NCBI RefSeq assembly: GCF_049985285.1
Contig: NZ_JBNIEU010000004.1
Coordinates: 279,749 to 343,748 of the forward strand
Reading direction: 5' to 3'
Length of the DNA stretch: 64,000 nt
DNA from: Aestuariirhabdus sp049985285
GTDB lineage: Bacteria > Pseudomonadota > Gammaproteobacteria > Pseudomonadales > Aestuariirhabdaceae
Below, in pieces: positions 34,419 through 42,568 of the stretch. A program made the position numbers and the translations under genes. Position 1 is the stretch's first letter, and each line of letters begins with the position of its first letter. The notes below the pieces were generated by a model. That model ran no database searches. It was not told where the DNA came from and saw nothing but the letters and a program-made list of their open reading frames with translations.

Positions 34419-34991
34419 CTAGCGTTGCTGATGGTGCATCAGCTCCCGATGCCGAAAACAGCTGGTGAGGTGGTCATTGACCATCCCTGTGGCCTGCATA
34501 TAGGCGTAGCAGATAGTGCTGCCCACGAAATTGAAGCCCCGTTTTTTCAGTGCTTTGCTCATCGCATCAGATTCGGCAGTGGTAACGGGAACGTCCGCCA
34601 TACTCACCGGGCTGTTTTGCTGTACCCGGTGGTCGACAAACTGCCATATAAAACTGTCAAAGCTATCCACCGATTCCAGCAGGCTTAGATAAGCGCGAGC
34701 GTTGCGCCGGAAGGATTCAATTTTAAGGCGATTGCGAATGATCGCCGGATTGGTCCTTAACTGTTCAAGTTTGCTATCGCTATAACATGCTATTTTTTCA
34801 GCATCGAAGCCATCAAACAGCTGTCGATATGCCTCGCGCTTATTAAGCACTGTGAGCCATGACAACCCTGCCTGCGCGCCTTCAAGCAACAGAAACTCAA
34901 ACAGTTTTGCATCCCTGTGCAGCGGCACCCCCCACTCCGTATCGTGATAGTGGCAATAGAGGTCGGTAGTGGGCCAGGGGCAACGTTCCAT
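34419..34991 (-). CDS. tag: DNA-3-methyladenine glycosylase I
   Basis: Tag excises 3-methyladenine from alkylated DNA. The 190-residue protein starts at the ATG at 34991 (MERCPWPTTDLYCHYHDTEW); a longer frame exists but adds nothing family-like. The conserved LLEGAQAGLSWLTVLNKREAYR helix and the C-terminal GSTICYAYMQATGMVNDHLTSC-type segment, with zinc-binding Cys/His residues, are intact. It is divergent from the quinone reductase gene. Confidence 0.94.
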   Translation of the reverse strand: MERCPWPTTDLYCHYHDTEWGVPLHRDAKLFEFLLLEGAQAGLSWLTVLNKREAYRQLFDGFDAEKIACYSDSKLEQLRTNPAIIRNRLKIESFRRNARAYLSLLESVDSFDSFIWQFVDHRVQQNSPVSMADVPVTTAESDAMSKALKKRGFNFVGSTICYAYMQATGMVNDHLTSCFRHRELMHHQQR

Positions 34992-35137
34992 AGCGGCATT
35001 TCCGTCTGCTGTTAGAACCTTCAGGATTGCCCGAAGCTGCGCTGCGGTCAAGTACGATAGACACCGGTTGGCGCTGTTGTTTTGATGACGAACTGTCTAT
35101 GCTATGGCGATCATTTATTTCGACGGGAGAGACAAAC

Positions 35138-36103
35138 ATGAAAGCGATTCAGGCTCACGAGCACGGCGATATTGGTGTTCTCAAGCTGGAAGAGGTCGCC
35201 GACCTGCAACCGGGTGAGGGTCAGGTGGTCGTTGCGGTTAAAGCTGCCGGCGTTAATCCTGTCGACACTTACATCCGTGCTGGCATCAACAATTACAGCG
35301 CCCTGTTCCCCCACTGCCCGGGCAAGGACGCGGCAGGCGTGATTGCATCGGTCGGCAAGGGGGTCACCCGCTTTAAAGAGGGCGACCGTGTTTACTGCGC
35401 TGGCACCCTCACCGGTGCCAGCGCCGAGCAGACCCTATGCAACGAAAATCAGGTGCAGCCCCTGCCCCACAGTATTAGTTTCGAGCAGGGAGCCTGCCTC
35501 GGCGTCCCCTACACCACCGCGTGGCGGGCGCTGTTTATCCGCGCCCATGCCAAGGCCTCAGAAACCGTACTGGTACACGGCGCCAGTGGCGGAGTCGGCC
35601 TGGCTGCGGTGCAGCTGGCCCGCGCAGCGGGATTACGCGTTATAGGTACGGCCAGCACCGATGTTGGCCGTGACCTGGTGCTGGCCAACGGTGCTCACCA
35701 TGTACTGGACCACAACGACCCTGACCACTTGCAAGAAGCAATTGCATTGACCGGCGGTAACGGCGTCAACCTGATTCTGGAGATGCTGGCCAACGTCAAC
35801 CTTGGCCACGATCTGCCGGCCCTTGCCAAGGGTGGCCGTGTGGTCATCATCGGTAGCCGGGGCCCGGTCGAAATCAATCCACGGGACACCATGGCGCGGG
35901 ATGCCGCTATTTTGGGTATGGCATTAGCCAACGCCACCCCTGACGAGCTGCGCTGCATCCACGCTTCGCTGGTTGCCGGGCTGGAGAATGGCTCCCTCAC
36001 CCCGGTTGTCAACAAGGCCTTCCCCCTGGCCCAGATGGGCCTGGCTCACGAAGCGGTGCTTGAAGCTGGAGCCTGCGGCAACATCGTCGTTTCCGTGCCG
36101 TAA
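35138..36103 (+). CDS. NADPH:quinone reductase (zeta-crystallin-type MDR)
   Basis: A 321-residue medium-chain dehydrogenase/reductase. The start ATG at 35138 follows GGGAGAGAC and gives the usual MKAIQAHEHGDIGVLKLEEV. The nucleotide-binding GASGGVGLAAVQLARAAGLRV (about 150-170) and the catalytic-domain AAGVNPVDTYIR are present. No zinc-ligand cysteines of the alcohol-dehydrogenase type are seen, as expected for quinone reductases. Physiological substrate is unknown. Confidence 0.9.
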   Translation: MKAIQAHEHGDIGVLKLEEVADLQPGEGQVVVAVKAAGVNPVDTYIRAGINNYSALFPHCPGKDAAGVIASVGKGVTRFKEGDRVYCAGTLTGASAEQTLCNENQVQPLPHSISFEQGACLGVPYTTAWRALFIRAHAKASETVLVHGASGGVGLAAVQLARAAGLRVIGTASTDVGRDLVLANGAHHVLDHNDPDHLQEAIALTGGNGVNLILEMLANVNLGHDLPALAKGGRVVIIGSRGPVEINPRDTMARDAAILGMALANATPDELRCIHASLVAGLENGSLTPVVNKAFPLAQMGLAHEAVLEAGACGNIVVSVP

Positions 36104-36195
36104 GAGCGCCGACCTCCCCGGGGTCAAACCGATCCCGGGAACCAAGCCCCCGCAAACGAGTCCTAATCATTGGTGGTTCCGTTAAGGAGTGTGGG

Positions 36196-36562
36196 ATGAA
36201 CAGGGTTTTGCTGAGTGCTGCGACCATAAGTGCTGTATTAGTTGCGGGCTGCGCCCAAACCGGGGAACACAGCAACGAACGCCTCCTTACGCATCCAAGC
36301 ACAGCGTTTGGGTAGTCAAATAACAGTGCAAGTCCGTAACCATGAAAGGGATCTGGTCCCCCACGCCCAACTTCAGGTTATCGACGACAGGAACCGCACA
36401 ATTGTCGACAGCCCCCTTAGCGACGAGGGCTCCCTTAGCTTTTCCGTTCCCTCCGATGCAAACCGCCTGAGTCTGATAGCAACCTCGACCCATGGCGACC
36501 GCGGGAAACTATTGCTGGCAGAAGACGATCTAAGGTATGAAGACTATGCTTCAGGAAAATAG
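36196..36562 (+). pseudogene. Frameshifted small lipoprotein, paralogue of the next gene
   Basis: The ATG at 36196 (behind AAGGAG) opens a lipoprotein signal MNRVLLSAATISAVLVAGCA, but this frame stops near 36315 after about 39 codons. From about 36265 the homologous continuation is in the next frame (SLRIQAQRLGSQITVQVRN ... LLLAEDDLR). It aligns along its length with the intact 121-residue lipoprotein downstream (for instance VIDDRNRTIVDSPL versus VIDDIRRVVVDKPL). A single-base indel around 36270-36290 explains this. It could be a real inactivation or a sequencing error. Confidence 0.72.
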
Positions 36563-36663
36563 GCTGTGGCTGCAACCTGCTTCATCTCTTCACCGGATGC
36601 GCATCACCCCGAGACTGGAGCCATAGCCCCCAAATAGAAGCACGAAAGATCATGGAGATTTGA

Positions 36664-37029
36664 ATGAACAGGTACTTGCTCATGGCCATAGCCGCATTAT
36701 TGCTCGCAGGCTGCGCGCAGATTGCCGAGCAGAACAAGGCGTTCCCCCTTACAGTCAACACCCAACTGGTTGGCAACCGCATTAGCGTTACGGTTAATTC
36801 CGGCGAAAAGGGCATTATCAAGGTGGCCCAGGTGCGAGTGATCGACGATATTCGCCGTGTGGTGGTGGATAAACCCCTCGACGGTCGCGGACAACTCACG
36901 TTTCGAGTCCCCTCCCTCGCCACCCAGCTCGAGATTATCGTCACCGATGCCGACGGCGACAAGGGTAAGGCGATTCTGATGGGCGACGACCTGCGTGAAA
37001 ACGAGGGCTGCAACCGGGTAATATGCTAA
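36664..37029 (+). CDS. Small putative lipoprotein, 121 residues
   Basis: The protein begins MNRYLLMAIAALLLAGCAQ, a clear lipobox with the lipidated cysteine at about 17. The rest is predicted beta-rich (VNTQLVGNRISVTVN, VRVIDDIRRVVVDK), resembling a compact beta-sandwich. Family is not recognised. It is the downstream, intact member of a tandem paralogue pair. GGAGATTTGA precedes the ATG. Confidence 0.75.
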   Translation: MNRYLLMAIAALLLAGCAQIAEQNKAFPLTVNTQLVGNRISVTVNSGEKGIIKVAQVRVIDDIRRVVVDKPLDGRGQLTFRVPSLATQLEIIVTDADGDKGKAILMGDDLRENEGCNRVIC

Positions 37030-37085
37030 TCAGGCTCAATGGACGTACAATGGGCGCCCCCGGCTAACCTCAGGATAAGCATTCC

Positions 37086-37535
37086 GTGCGCCACCTCTTC
37101 ACCAGCCTGTTACTCAGTGCTTCAATACTATTCGGAGCCCCTGTCCATGGTGCCTCTCGGATTGTGATTAAGTGCAATGACCTGGAGTTCCAGCTGGAGC
37201 AACAGGTGTTACTGCAACAGCGTCTCGAAGACCAGATTGCATCGGCCCTGGAGCAGGGAGTAAGCGGTGAAAGCCTGCAACTAATGCAAAAGCAGGTACG
37301 TCAACTCGCTCGCCAGGAGTCTCTGGACATCCGCTCCGTGGTGCTGCTGTCAGCCCCTGTCGCAGACAACGACCACTACGCGGCTTATTTTCAGCTGTGC
37401 AAAATCACCCGAGGCGAACGGGGCTATACCACCGGCATGCGGTGTGATGCAGTATTCGATAACGAATGCCGACATTTTTACGGTGATAACTTCCGCATTA
37501 GTCACGACACTCCTTTACGGGTAACGGAAGACTAA
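37086..37535 (+). CDS. Hypothetical exported protein, 149 residues
   Basis: Starts at a GTG at 37086 and has a signal peptide (cleavage near PVHGAS). The middle is a glutamine-rich helix likely to form a coiled coil (LEFQLEQQVLLQQRLEDQIA). Four cysteines in the mature part (IKCNDLE, FQLCKIT, GMRCDAV, DNECRHF) could form two disulfides. No family recognised. Confidence 0.65.
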   Translation: MRHLFTSLLLSASILFGAPVHGASRIVIKCNDLEFQLEQQVLLQQRLEDQIASALEQGVSGESLQLMQKQVRQLARQESLDIRSVVLLSAPVADNDHYAAYFQLCKITRGERGYTTGMRCDAVFDNECRHFYGDNFRISHDTPLRVTED

Positions 37536-37558
37536 GCTGCTGACTTTAATATGGCCGC

Positions 37559-38623
37559 TCACGGGTTAACGACGCCCCCGGCGTGATACCAATTGATCCC
37601 ATCCTCCTGCACACACACCAGCTCCCCCCGCGCTAGCAAGCAATTGAGATGCGCCAAGCTCTCCCCGGTCGCCATGATCAGGTTATGACGGTTGATCGGC
37701 GCCCTGAACAACACTTCAAAACAGTCCACTGCTCGCCGCGGTACGCTGCAAAATTGCTTCAACGACAACAGGTCAGATTCGTGCTCATCGATCAGCGCGC
37801 GCAAACGTGCCGGTGCGCCGGTAAAGGGTTTTCCATGGGAGGGCAGTACCAGAGTCTGCTCATTCAATAGCTCTTCCAATCGGCGGCAGCTTTTCAACCA
37901 GAGTTCGAGCGGATTGGCTTGGGGTTCAGATGGCCATACGCTGACATTTGATGAAATCGTCGGTAGCAACTGGTCACCGGAGATAAACAGATTATCGGCT
38001 TCGTTAAACAGACAGGCATGCTCAGGTGAGTGCCCCTCTCCTACCACGACCTGCCACTCACGGCGACCAATGGAAATTCGCTGATTCTCTTCAAGCCGGA
38101 TAAAACTATGAGGTAGTCCTCGCATCATGCGACCAAAACCACCGAACTGTGAACGGTAGTGGGTTAGGTTGTCTGCGTCGAACCCCGCCCCCCGGTAGAA
38201 TTCAATCGCATCGAGTGGCGCCTGTTCGTGGGAATACTGCAATAAACTACGGCAGGAGAGATATTCGGTTCGAGTAATAGACAGTGGCGCGCCGGAGCGT
38301 TCATTGAGCCACCCGGCCAACCCAATATGATCGGGGTGCATGTGGGTCACCAGGATACGCTGCAACGTCCTTAAGCAGAGCGGCCCCTCAAACAGGGATT
38401 GCCAGAGATCGATGGTGGTATCGTTGGCCAGGCCCGTATCCACCAGAGTGAACCCTTCTCCTTCATCATCCAACACCCAGAGGTTAATATGATTCAGGGA
38501 AAACGGTAGCGGCATGCGCAGCCAGTGCACACCCTCGGCAACCTCCCTAAGTTCACCCTCTTCGGGAATGAAATCGTAGGGGTAGTTCAGGTCGGCTCGC
38601 TTGGGTCTTGTCGAAGCAGACAT
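37559..38623 (-). CDS. MBL-fold metallo-hydrolase
   Basis: A 354-residue metallo-beta-lactamase-fold protein. The metal motif HxHxDH is visible in ILVTHMHPDHIGLAGWL (about 90-106), with further ligands in VVGEGHSPEHACLF and SGDQLLP, and a C-terminal HGKPF. The C-terminal region beyond 250 is helical, as in lactamase-B-2/winged-helix members. Substrate unknown; thioesterases and glyoxalase II-like enzymes share this pattern. A GGAG site precedes the start. Confidence 0.88.
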   Translation of the reverse strand: MSASTRPKRADLNYPYDFIPEEGELREVAEGVHWLRMPLPFSLNHINLWVLDDEGEGFTLVDTGLANDTTIDLWQSLFEGPLCLRTLQRILVTHMHPDHIGLAGWLNERSGAPLSITRTEYLSCRSLLQYSHEQAPLDAIEFYRGAGFDADNLTHYRSQFGGFGRMMRGLPHSFIRLEENQRISIGRREWQVVVGEGHSPEHACLFNEADNLFISGDQLLPTISSNVSVWPSEPQANPLELWLKSCRRLEELLNEQTLVLPSHGKPFTGAPARLRALIDEHESDLLSLKQFCSVPRRAVDCFEVLFRAPINRHNLIMATGESLAHLNCLLARGELVCVQEDGINWYHAGGVVNP

Positions 38624-38689
38624 GGCAACAAATCTCCGTCAGGCAGGAGATAGCCATACTACCAGAGCCAAGACAAATGGCGCGTCAAA

Positions 38690-38721
38690 AATGCAAAACG
38701 CACAGCAAAGGCTGTGCGTTG
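38690..38721 (-). terminator. Rho-independent terminator of the 61-residue gene
   Basis: On the minus strand AACGCACAGC / GCTGTGCGTT form a 10-bp stem with a four-base loop, followed by TTTTGCATTTTT. It lies just after the stop of the small gene at 38742 and before the MBL gene start. Confidence 0.75.
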
Positions 38722-38741
38722 ATACCTCTCACTGCGTCAGG

Positions 38742-38927
38742 CTATTCTACCCGCCACTCTTTCCACAACCCTGGCTCCTGGTAGCCGGAACGCTCAGCCT
38801 CGGTCCCCTTAATATTGTGTTTCTCCAGCTTGGCGTTGTGCTGAAGGTCTTCGGCTCGGGCTTTTATATCGTCTGGGGCCTCGTGCAACTTGGTGCAGAT
38901 TTCTCGGGTTAGTTTAACGTCTGGCAT
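38742..38927 (-). CDS. Small hypothetical protein, 61 residues
   Basis: The frame begins MPDVKLTREICTKLHEAPDD and is highly charged, ending GLWKEWRVE. A strong GGGAGGCGGTT ribosome site precedes the ATG and a good terminator follows the stop, so it looks like an independent single-gene unit. No family recognised; no membrane segment. Confidence 0.7.
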   Translation of the reverse strand: MPDVKLTREICTKLHEAPDDIKARAEDLQHNAKLEKHNIKGTEAERSGYQEPGLWKEWRVE

Positions 38928-39275
38928 AACCGCCTCCCATTGCGGATATTTAGAAATTCAAAGCTTAGGCTACTCCTCCCCATCCTGCTCGCCTATGCGT
39001 ACAAGCCACTATATTTATACCCCCATTTTGGAACGGTTTTTGACTGCGTTGCGGATTATTCCACACGACCACCCTGCCATCTGCGATTCGGCTACTCAAG
39101 TGCGCCGCGATCTAACCCTATAGACCCCGTCAGGTAGCTGACTAACCGCCCTCTTCCCCGGCAACGAGACTTTGCACAACCTTTACAGAAAGAGCTGAAA
39201 CTCTCCCGGGAGACTCCGGTCAGAGATGAATATGGCACTAACAATCGGCTAACACACCGATTTCCCACAACTTTT
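38928..39275. other. Non-coding stretch between two small genes
   Basis: About 350 bases on the upstream side of both flanking small genes. Short open frames here have no ribosome site and no protein-like character. I see nothing else except that promoters for both flanking genes must lie within or beside it. Confidence 0.5.
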
Positions 39276-39291
39276 TAGGTACAGATACCTA
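39276..39291. promoter_or_regulatory. Palindromic operator-like site upstream of the 111-residue gene
   Basis: TAGGTA-CAGA-TACCTA is a perfect 6-bp inverted repeat, and a further TAGGTA half-site occurs at about 39320. A -10-like TAGAAT lies at about 39315-39320. The arrangement suggests a dimeric regulator site, but no regulator is identified. Confidence 0.4.
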
Positions 39292-39377
39292 TTTTTACCC
39301 GTCCCGACACCCCCTAGAATAGGTACCAACTAGACGGATCACATTACGGGAACCAATGACTCCCGGAGGACTTGCAG

Positions 39378-39713
39378 ATGAGCAAATACCTATATACCAC
39401 CGTATTCGAGCAGTTCACTGGCGAAAAACCGCCCGAGCCTCAGACCAACAACGAGCGTAAACCACGACGCACTCACGGCCACCCCTACCGCATGCGCCAT
39501 AATATGCGAATGCAGGAGCAAGAGCTGCAAGGTGAGCAGTGTCAAACTCAAACTGAGCGGCACCCAGGCGGCACCGATAACCGGAGCATCGCTGATATTG
39601 CCGATATCGAATCACGCCGTAAGCCAAAAGCACAGCCTACGATCGTGTTCAAAAAGAGTCGGGCCATACGCAACCACAGCACATTTGCAAATGAGATAGC
39701 GGCCCACGCATAA
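39378..39713 (+). CDS. Hypothetical basic, hydrophilic protein, 111 residues
   Basis: The ATG at 39378 has GGAGGA seven bases upstream. The protein begins MSKYLYTTVFEQFTGEKPPE and is rich in Arg, His, Gln and Glu with hardly any hydrophobic stretches, so it is probably largely disordered and may bind nucleic acid. No family recognised. A palindromic site lies about 90 bases upstream. Confidence 0.6.
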   Translation: MSKYLYTTVFEQFTGEKPPEPQTNNERKPRRTHGHPYRMRHNMRMQEQELQGEQCQTQTERHPGGTDNRSIADIADIESRRKPKAQPTIVFKKSRAIRNHSTFANEIAAHA

Positions 39714-39817
39714 ACCTGTAGCGGATAGGGTTAGTCGACTGCCTGGAGCGCACGTAAAACCTGGCTGACGATAACCCTTCCTTTCCTGATGAACCCGGCA
39801 AGACCGATTTAAGGCGC

Positions 39818-40480
39818 CTACTTTGTTGGCGCCTGCCACCACCGATCGACCCTGCCTCCCTCGCAAGTTTCTTCGGTGAGATCACCGGCCGGCTCCTCAC
39901 CACGGGTCAGGCGACTTCCATACTCCTCCGGCTTAACCGGGTATTGGCGGTAACGGGCAAAAAATCTTTCAGGCGTGAAGGCCTCAAGCAGCTGCAAGCT
40001 CCACGCCCTGCGCCGATTCCTCTGGGCATCAAAACCCTCAAACCCTAACTGCTGCAAGCAAATCTCACACACCTGGAACTGACGCAGTTCAACCTCACCA
40101 TCTACCCTTAGCGGAAAAACACCACTACCCGAAGTGGTGACGCGAAGATGCGGTGTGCCCTTGCCAGAGGGCCTCAGTTTTTCCACTAAATCAGCGCAAT
40201 CGGTTACATGGTATACAGGCGGGGAAAGCTGTAGTTGTGCGCCACTGCTTTGCTCCGGATAACAGAGAACTCGGCTGTTTTTATAGGCAAAGGTTCGATC
40301 CACCAAGCGCTGCAACTGTCCGGGGGCCAGCACAAGGCCCTCACGGGCAAGCCCAACGCGTTCATCACCGGTCAGGTGATAGCGGGGATCAAAGAGTTCA
40401 AAATAACCCAACCGACGCGTTCCCATCTGCTCGCGCAACCGGTTAAAGGGTGCAAAGTGGAGGAAATCGGTAAGCTTCAC
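39818..40480 (-). CDS. Uncharacterised third protein of a MotA/MotB-like operon
   Basis: A 220-residue cytoplasmic protein without signal or membrane helix. It has a CEICLQQL motif (about 140-147) and another cysteine pair position (RVLCYPEQ, TDCADL) that could bind metal. The C-terminal half is rich in Arg and aromatic residues (FTPERFFARYRQYP). It starts at a GTG overlapping the stop of the MotB-like gene by four bases, so it is translationally coupled to it. It does not resemble ZorC, ZorD or ZorE as I know them. Function unknown. Confidence 0.7.
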   Translation of the reverse strand: MKLTDFLHFAPFNRLREQMGTRRLGYFELFDPRYHLTGDERVGLAREGLVLAPGQLQRLVDRTFAYKNSRVLCYPEQSSGAQLQLSPPVYHVTDCADLVEKLRPSGKGTPHLRVTTSGSGVFPLRVDGEVELRQFQVCEICLQQLGFEGFDAQRNRRRAWSLQLLEAFTPERFFARYRQYPVKPEEYGSRLTRGEEPAGDLTEETCEGGRVDRWWQAPTK

Positions 40481-41214
40481 CCCCCGTCGCCGCCTTCGCG
40501 TAATATCGCTTCAATCCTGGACTCGGCGTCGGTCCGCAAACGAAACTCTACCCGCCGTGAACGATCGCTATCCTCCTCCCCATCGCTGTATAGAACAGGC
40601 TTGGAGGAGGAGAGCCCATTGGCGGTCAGGTGAGATTTCAGCCAGGGCTTGCGGTAAGAGACCGAATCGAGCCCCAATACATAGGCCAACGTGGTGCGCG
40701 TGCGGGCCTGGGACAGCTCCATATTGCGAATATAGGCCTCATCCTCAGTTGCCGCGTCCGACCAGCCCCTGTCGGTATGCCCCTCGATGCGGACTTCATT
40801 AATATCGAGCCGGTACTGATCGGAGGCGATAATACGAACATAACGGGGGAAAAAGTCTGAGAGAATCGCTGAAAAATCGGGTTTGAGTTCCTCTTCACCC
40901 CGATCAAAGAGCAGCTCTGTACGTAAAAAACGGATACTGAGGTCCGGGTTTAGTTCCGCTCCCCAGCGCGGCAGGTCCTCGGCGAACTCCCGCCGAAGAT
41001 CCTCATACAACTGAGTCCTGAGACGCTCGTACACCACCGCCACATCACGAATTTTACGCCGTTCCAGCTCAACGATCACCATAAACACCAGTGCGATCAG
41101 CAGGAACACCATCATCAAGCCACCCATCAGGTCGCTGACCGCGACCCAATGCTCCTCGTGTTCCAGCTCCTCTACCCGCTGGTTGTCGAGCCCATCATGA
41201 CGCTGCTGGCTCAC
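40477..41214 (-). CDS. MotB/OmpA-like protein (ZorB-like)
   Basis: A 245-residue inner-membrane protein with one N-terminal helix preceded by an acidic residue in VSDLMGGLMMVFLLIALVFM (about 27-46), as in MotB and ZorB where the aspartate binds the driving ion. The C-terminal periplasmic domain is OmpA-like (IEGHTDRGWSDA, about 145-156; DRSRRVEFRLR). It starts at a GTG overlapping the upstream stop by four bases. It should form a stator with the MotA-like partner. It could be Zorya-type defence or another ion-driven envelope device. Confidence 0.82.
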   Translation of the reverse strand: MSQQRHDGLDNQRVEELEHEEHWVAVSDLMGGLMMVFLLIALVFMVIVELERRKIRDVAVVYERLRTQLYEDLRREFAEDLPRWGAELNPDLSIRFLRTELLFDRGEEELKPDFSAILSDFFPRYVRIIASDQYRLDINEVRIEGHTDRGWSDAATEDEAYIRNMELSQARTRTTLAYVLGLDSVSYRKPWLKSHLTANGLSSSKPVLYSDGEEDSDRSRRVEFRLRTDAESRIEAILREGGDGG

Positions 41215-42428
41215 GGAGACTCAGACTCCTGGGCCAACGCCACCACCTCCCGCAGCCGCTCGGTGAGCGGAGCGTAATCACTCACAAATTTTTCCGACAG
41301 CGCGGTCAACTGGTAGCCAAAACTCTGCAGGGCCTTATTCAGCTGCTCCTCCATCGACTGGTCGAGCCGCTCCACCTGCTGCTCATTGCGGGCAAGGATC
41401 GTCTCCACCTGCTCATTGAGTGCGATCTGGGCTCGGGAAAACTGTTCGCTACTGCTCTCCAGCAGCCCATGCATCTGTTGATTGCTGGTGGTGATCGATT
41501 TGTGCAGTTGGCTGGTCAACACCTCAAAACGCCCCTCTAGCTGGGGTAGTCCTTCACCGGCACTGCTGACCAGGGAAGATAGCGCAGAGAGATACCCCTC
41601 CAACCCCTTACTCTGGGTTTCGAGACCCGACAACATCCCCTCCAGAGCTTCGGACACCGTACTGAACACCCGGGTTTGCTCGACTACCCGCTCATGGCTT
41701 CGGGTCGCTTCCTGCATGATCTCACCGGTTTTCTGCTGCTGCGCAATGAGTGTATCGAGTTGCTGTTGATAGGCTTGCTGCCAGCGCAGCATTTCACCCA
41801 CCGCCTCGTTAAGATGGCGGAAATTCTCACCGTACTGCTCATTAATACGCGTATTAAAGTCCCGCATCACAGTTTCCAGCGCACCCACCAGTGCCTGGGT
41901 ATTGGCGTCGACCATGCGCTGCTGGTAGTCAGCTATTTGCTGGTTGAGGACCCCTAGTTGCTGCTGACTATTAAGTTTGAGCTCACGCATCTCCGCCAAC
42001 ATCTCCGCTTCATGGCGGGTTTCGTTAGCGTCCTCGAGGCGATCCCGGATCTGGGCCAGTAGCTGGGCTAGATCATCGACCGTCGCCATACGAATCTGTT
42101 CGCGACTAGCACGGTCACGTCGCAGCTCAACCAGATACCGCAATTTAATGCTAAGAGCACCGGCGAGACCCGCAATCGAAGACCAAAACGCGGTTTTCAA
42201 ACCGTCAATCAGGTCCGGGACGCTCGCCTGGATATCGGTGGTATCAAAATCCATCAGACCAAGAGCCACCCCCAAAAAGGTGCCAAATATGCCGAGGCTT
42301 GTGAGAATTGTTGGGGCATTGCTCGCGGTTTGGGCATTGAACCCACGCAGATGAAACCACAGGGTCAATAGTGCCACCAAGCCGATCATGGCCAGGCTAA
42401 GGGTGGGAAAAGAGGTGGTTATCTCCAT
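41211..42428 (-). CDS. MotA/TolQ-like channel protein with long coiled-coil tail (ZorA-like)
   Basis: A 405-residue protein with three helices near the N-terminus (about 10-28, 40-62 and 76-98; APTILTSLGIFGTFLGVALG is the conserved channel segment), followed by about 300 residues of glutamine/glutamate-rich coiled coil. A long cytoplasmic tail on a MotA-like core is the hallmark of ZorA (known), although ZorA is usually longer. With the next two genes it forms an operon with four-base overlaps throughout. No other defence genes are nearby, so a non-defence role is equally possible. Confidence 0.8.
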   Translation of the reverse strand: MEITTSFPTLSLAMIGLVALLTLWFHLRGFNAQTASNAPTILTSLGIFGTFLGVALGLMDFDTTDIQASVPDLIDGLKTAFWSSIAGLAGALSIKLRYLVELRRDRASREQIRMATVDDLAQLLAQIRDRLEDANETRHEAEMLAEMRELKLNSQQQLGVLNQQIADYQQRMVDANTQALVGALETVMRDFNTRINEQYGENFRHLNEAVGEMLRWQQAYQQQLDTLIAQQQKTGEIMQEATRSHERVVEQTRVFSTVSEALEGMLSGLETQSKGLEGYLSALSSLVSSAGEGLPQLEGRFEVLTSQLHKSITTSNQQMHGLLESSSEQFSRAQIALNEQVETILARNEQQVERLDQSMEEQLNKALQSFGYQLTALSEKFVSDYAPLTERLREVVALAQESESP

Positions 42429-42520
42429 CTACAGGCAAACCTTCTGTGGGAAGCGGCGATCGATCGTTAAGCTCCCGATAGTAGAGCAAATACAGGGCTC
42501 CGTGAAGGGAGACCCTAAAC

Positions 42521-42544
42521 GCAAAACAGGCCCCGAGGGGCCTG
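42521..42544 (-). terminator. Rho-independent terminator after oadB
   Basis: On the minus strand CAGGCCCC / GGGGCCTG with a two-base loop is followed by TTTTGC. It lies 25 bases after the oadB stop. Confidence 0.75.
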
Positions 42545-42568
42545 CTCTTCACTGCAAGGTTTGATGAA

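Noticed and set aside
38940..39137. A 65-residue rightward frame in the gap after 38928
   Set aside because: It would start at TTG without a ribosome site and shows no protein-like pattern or terminator.
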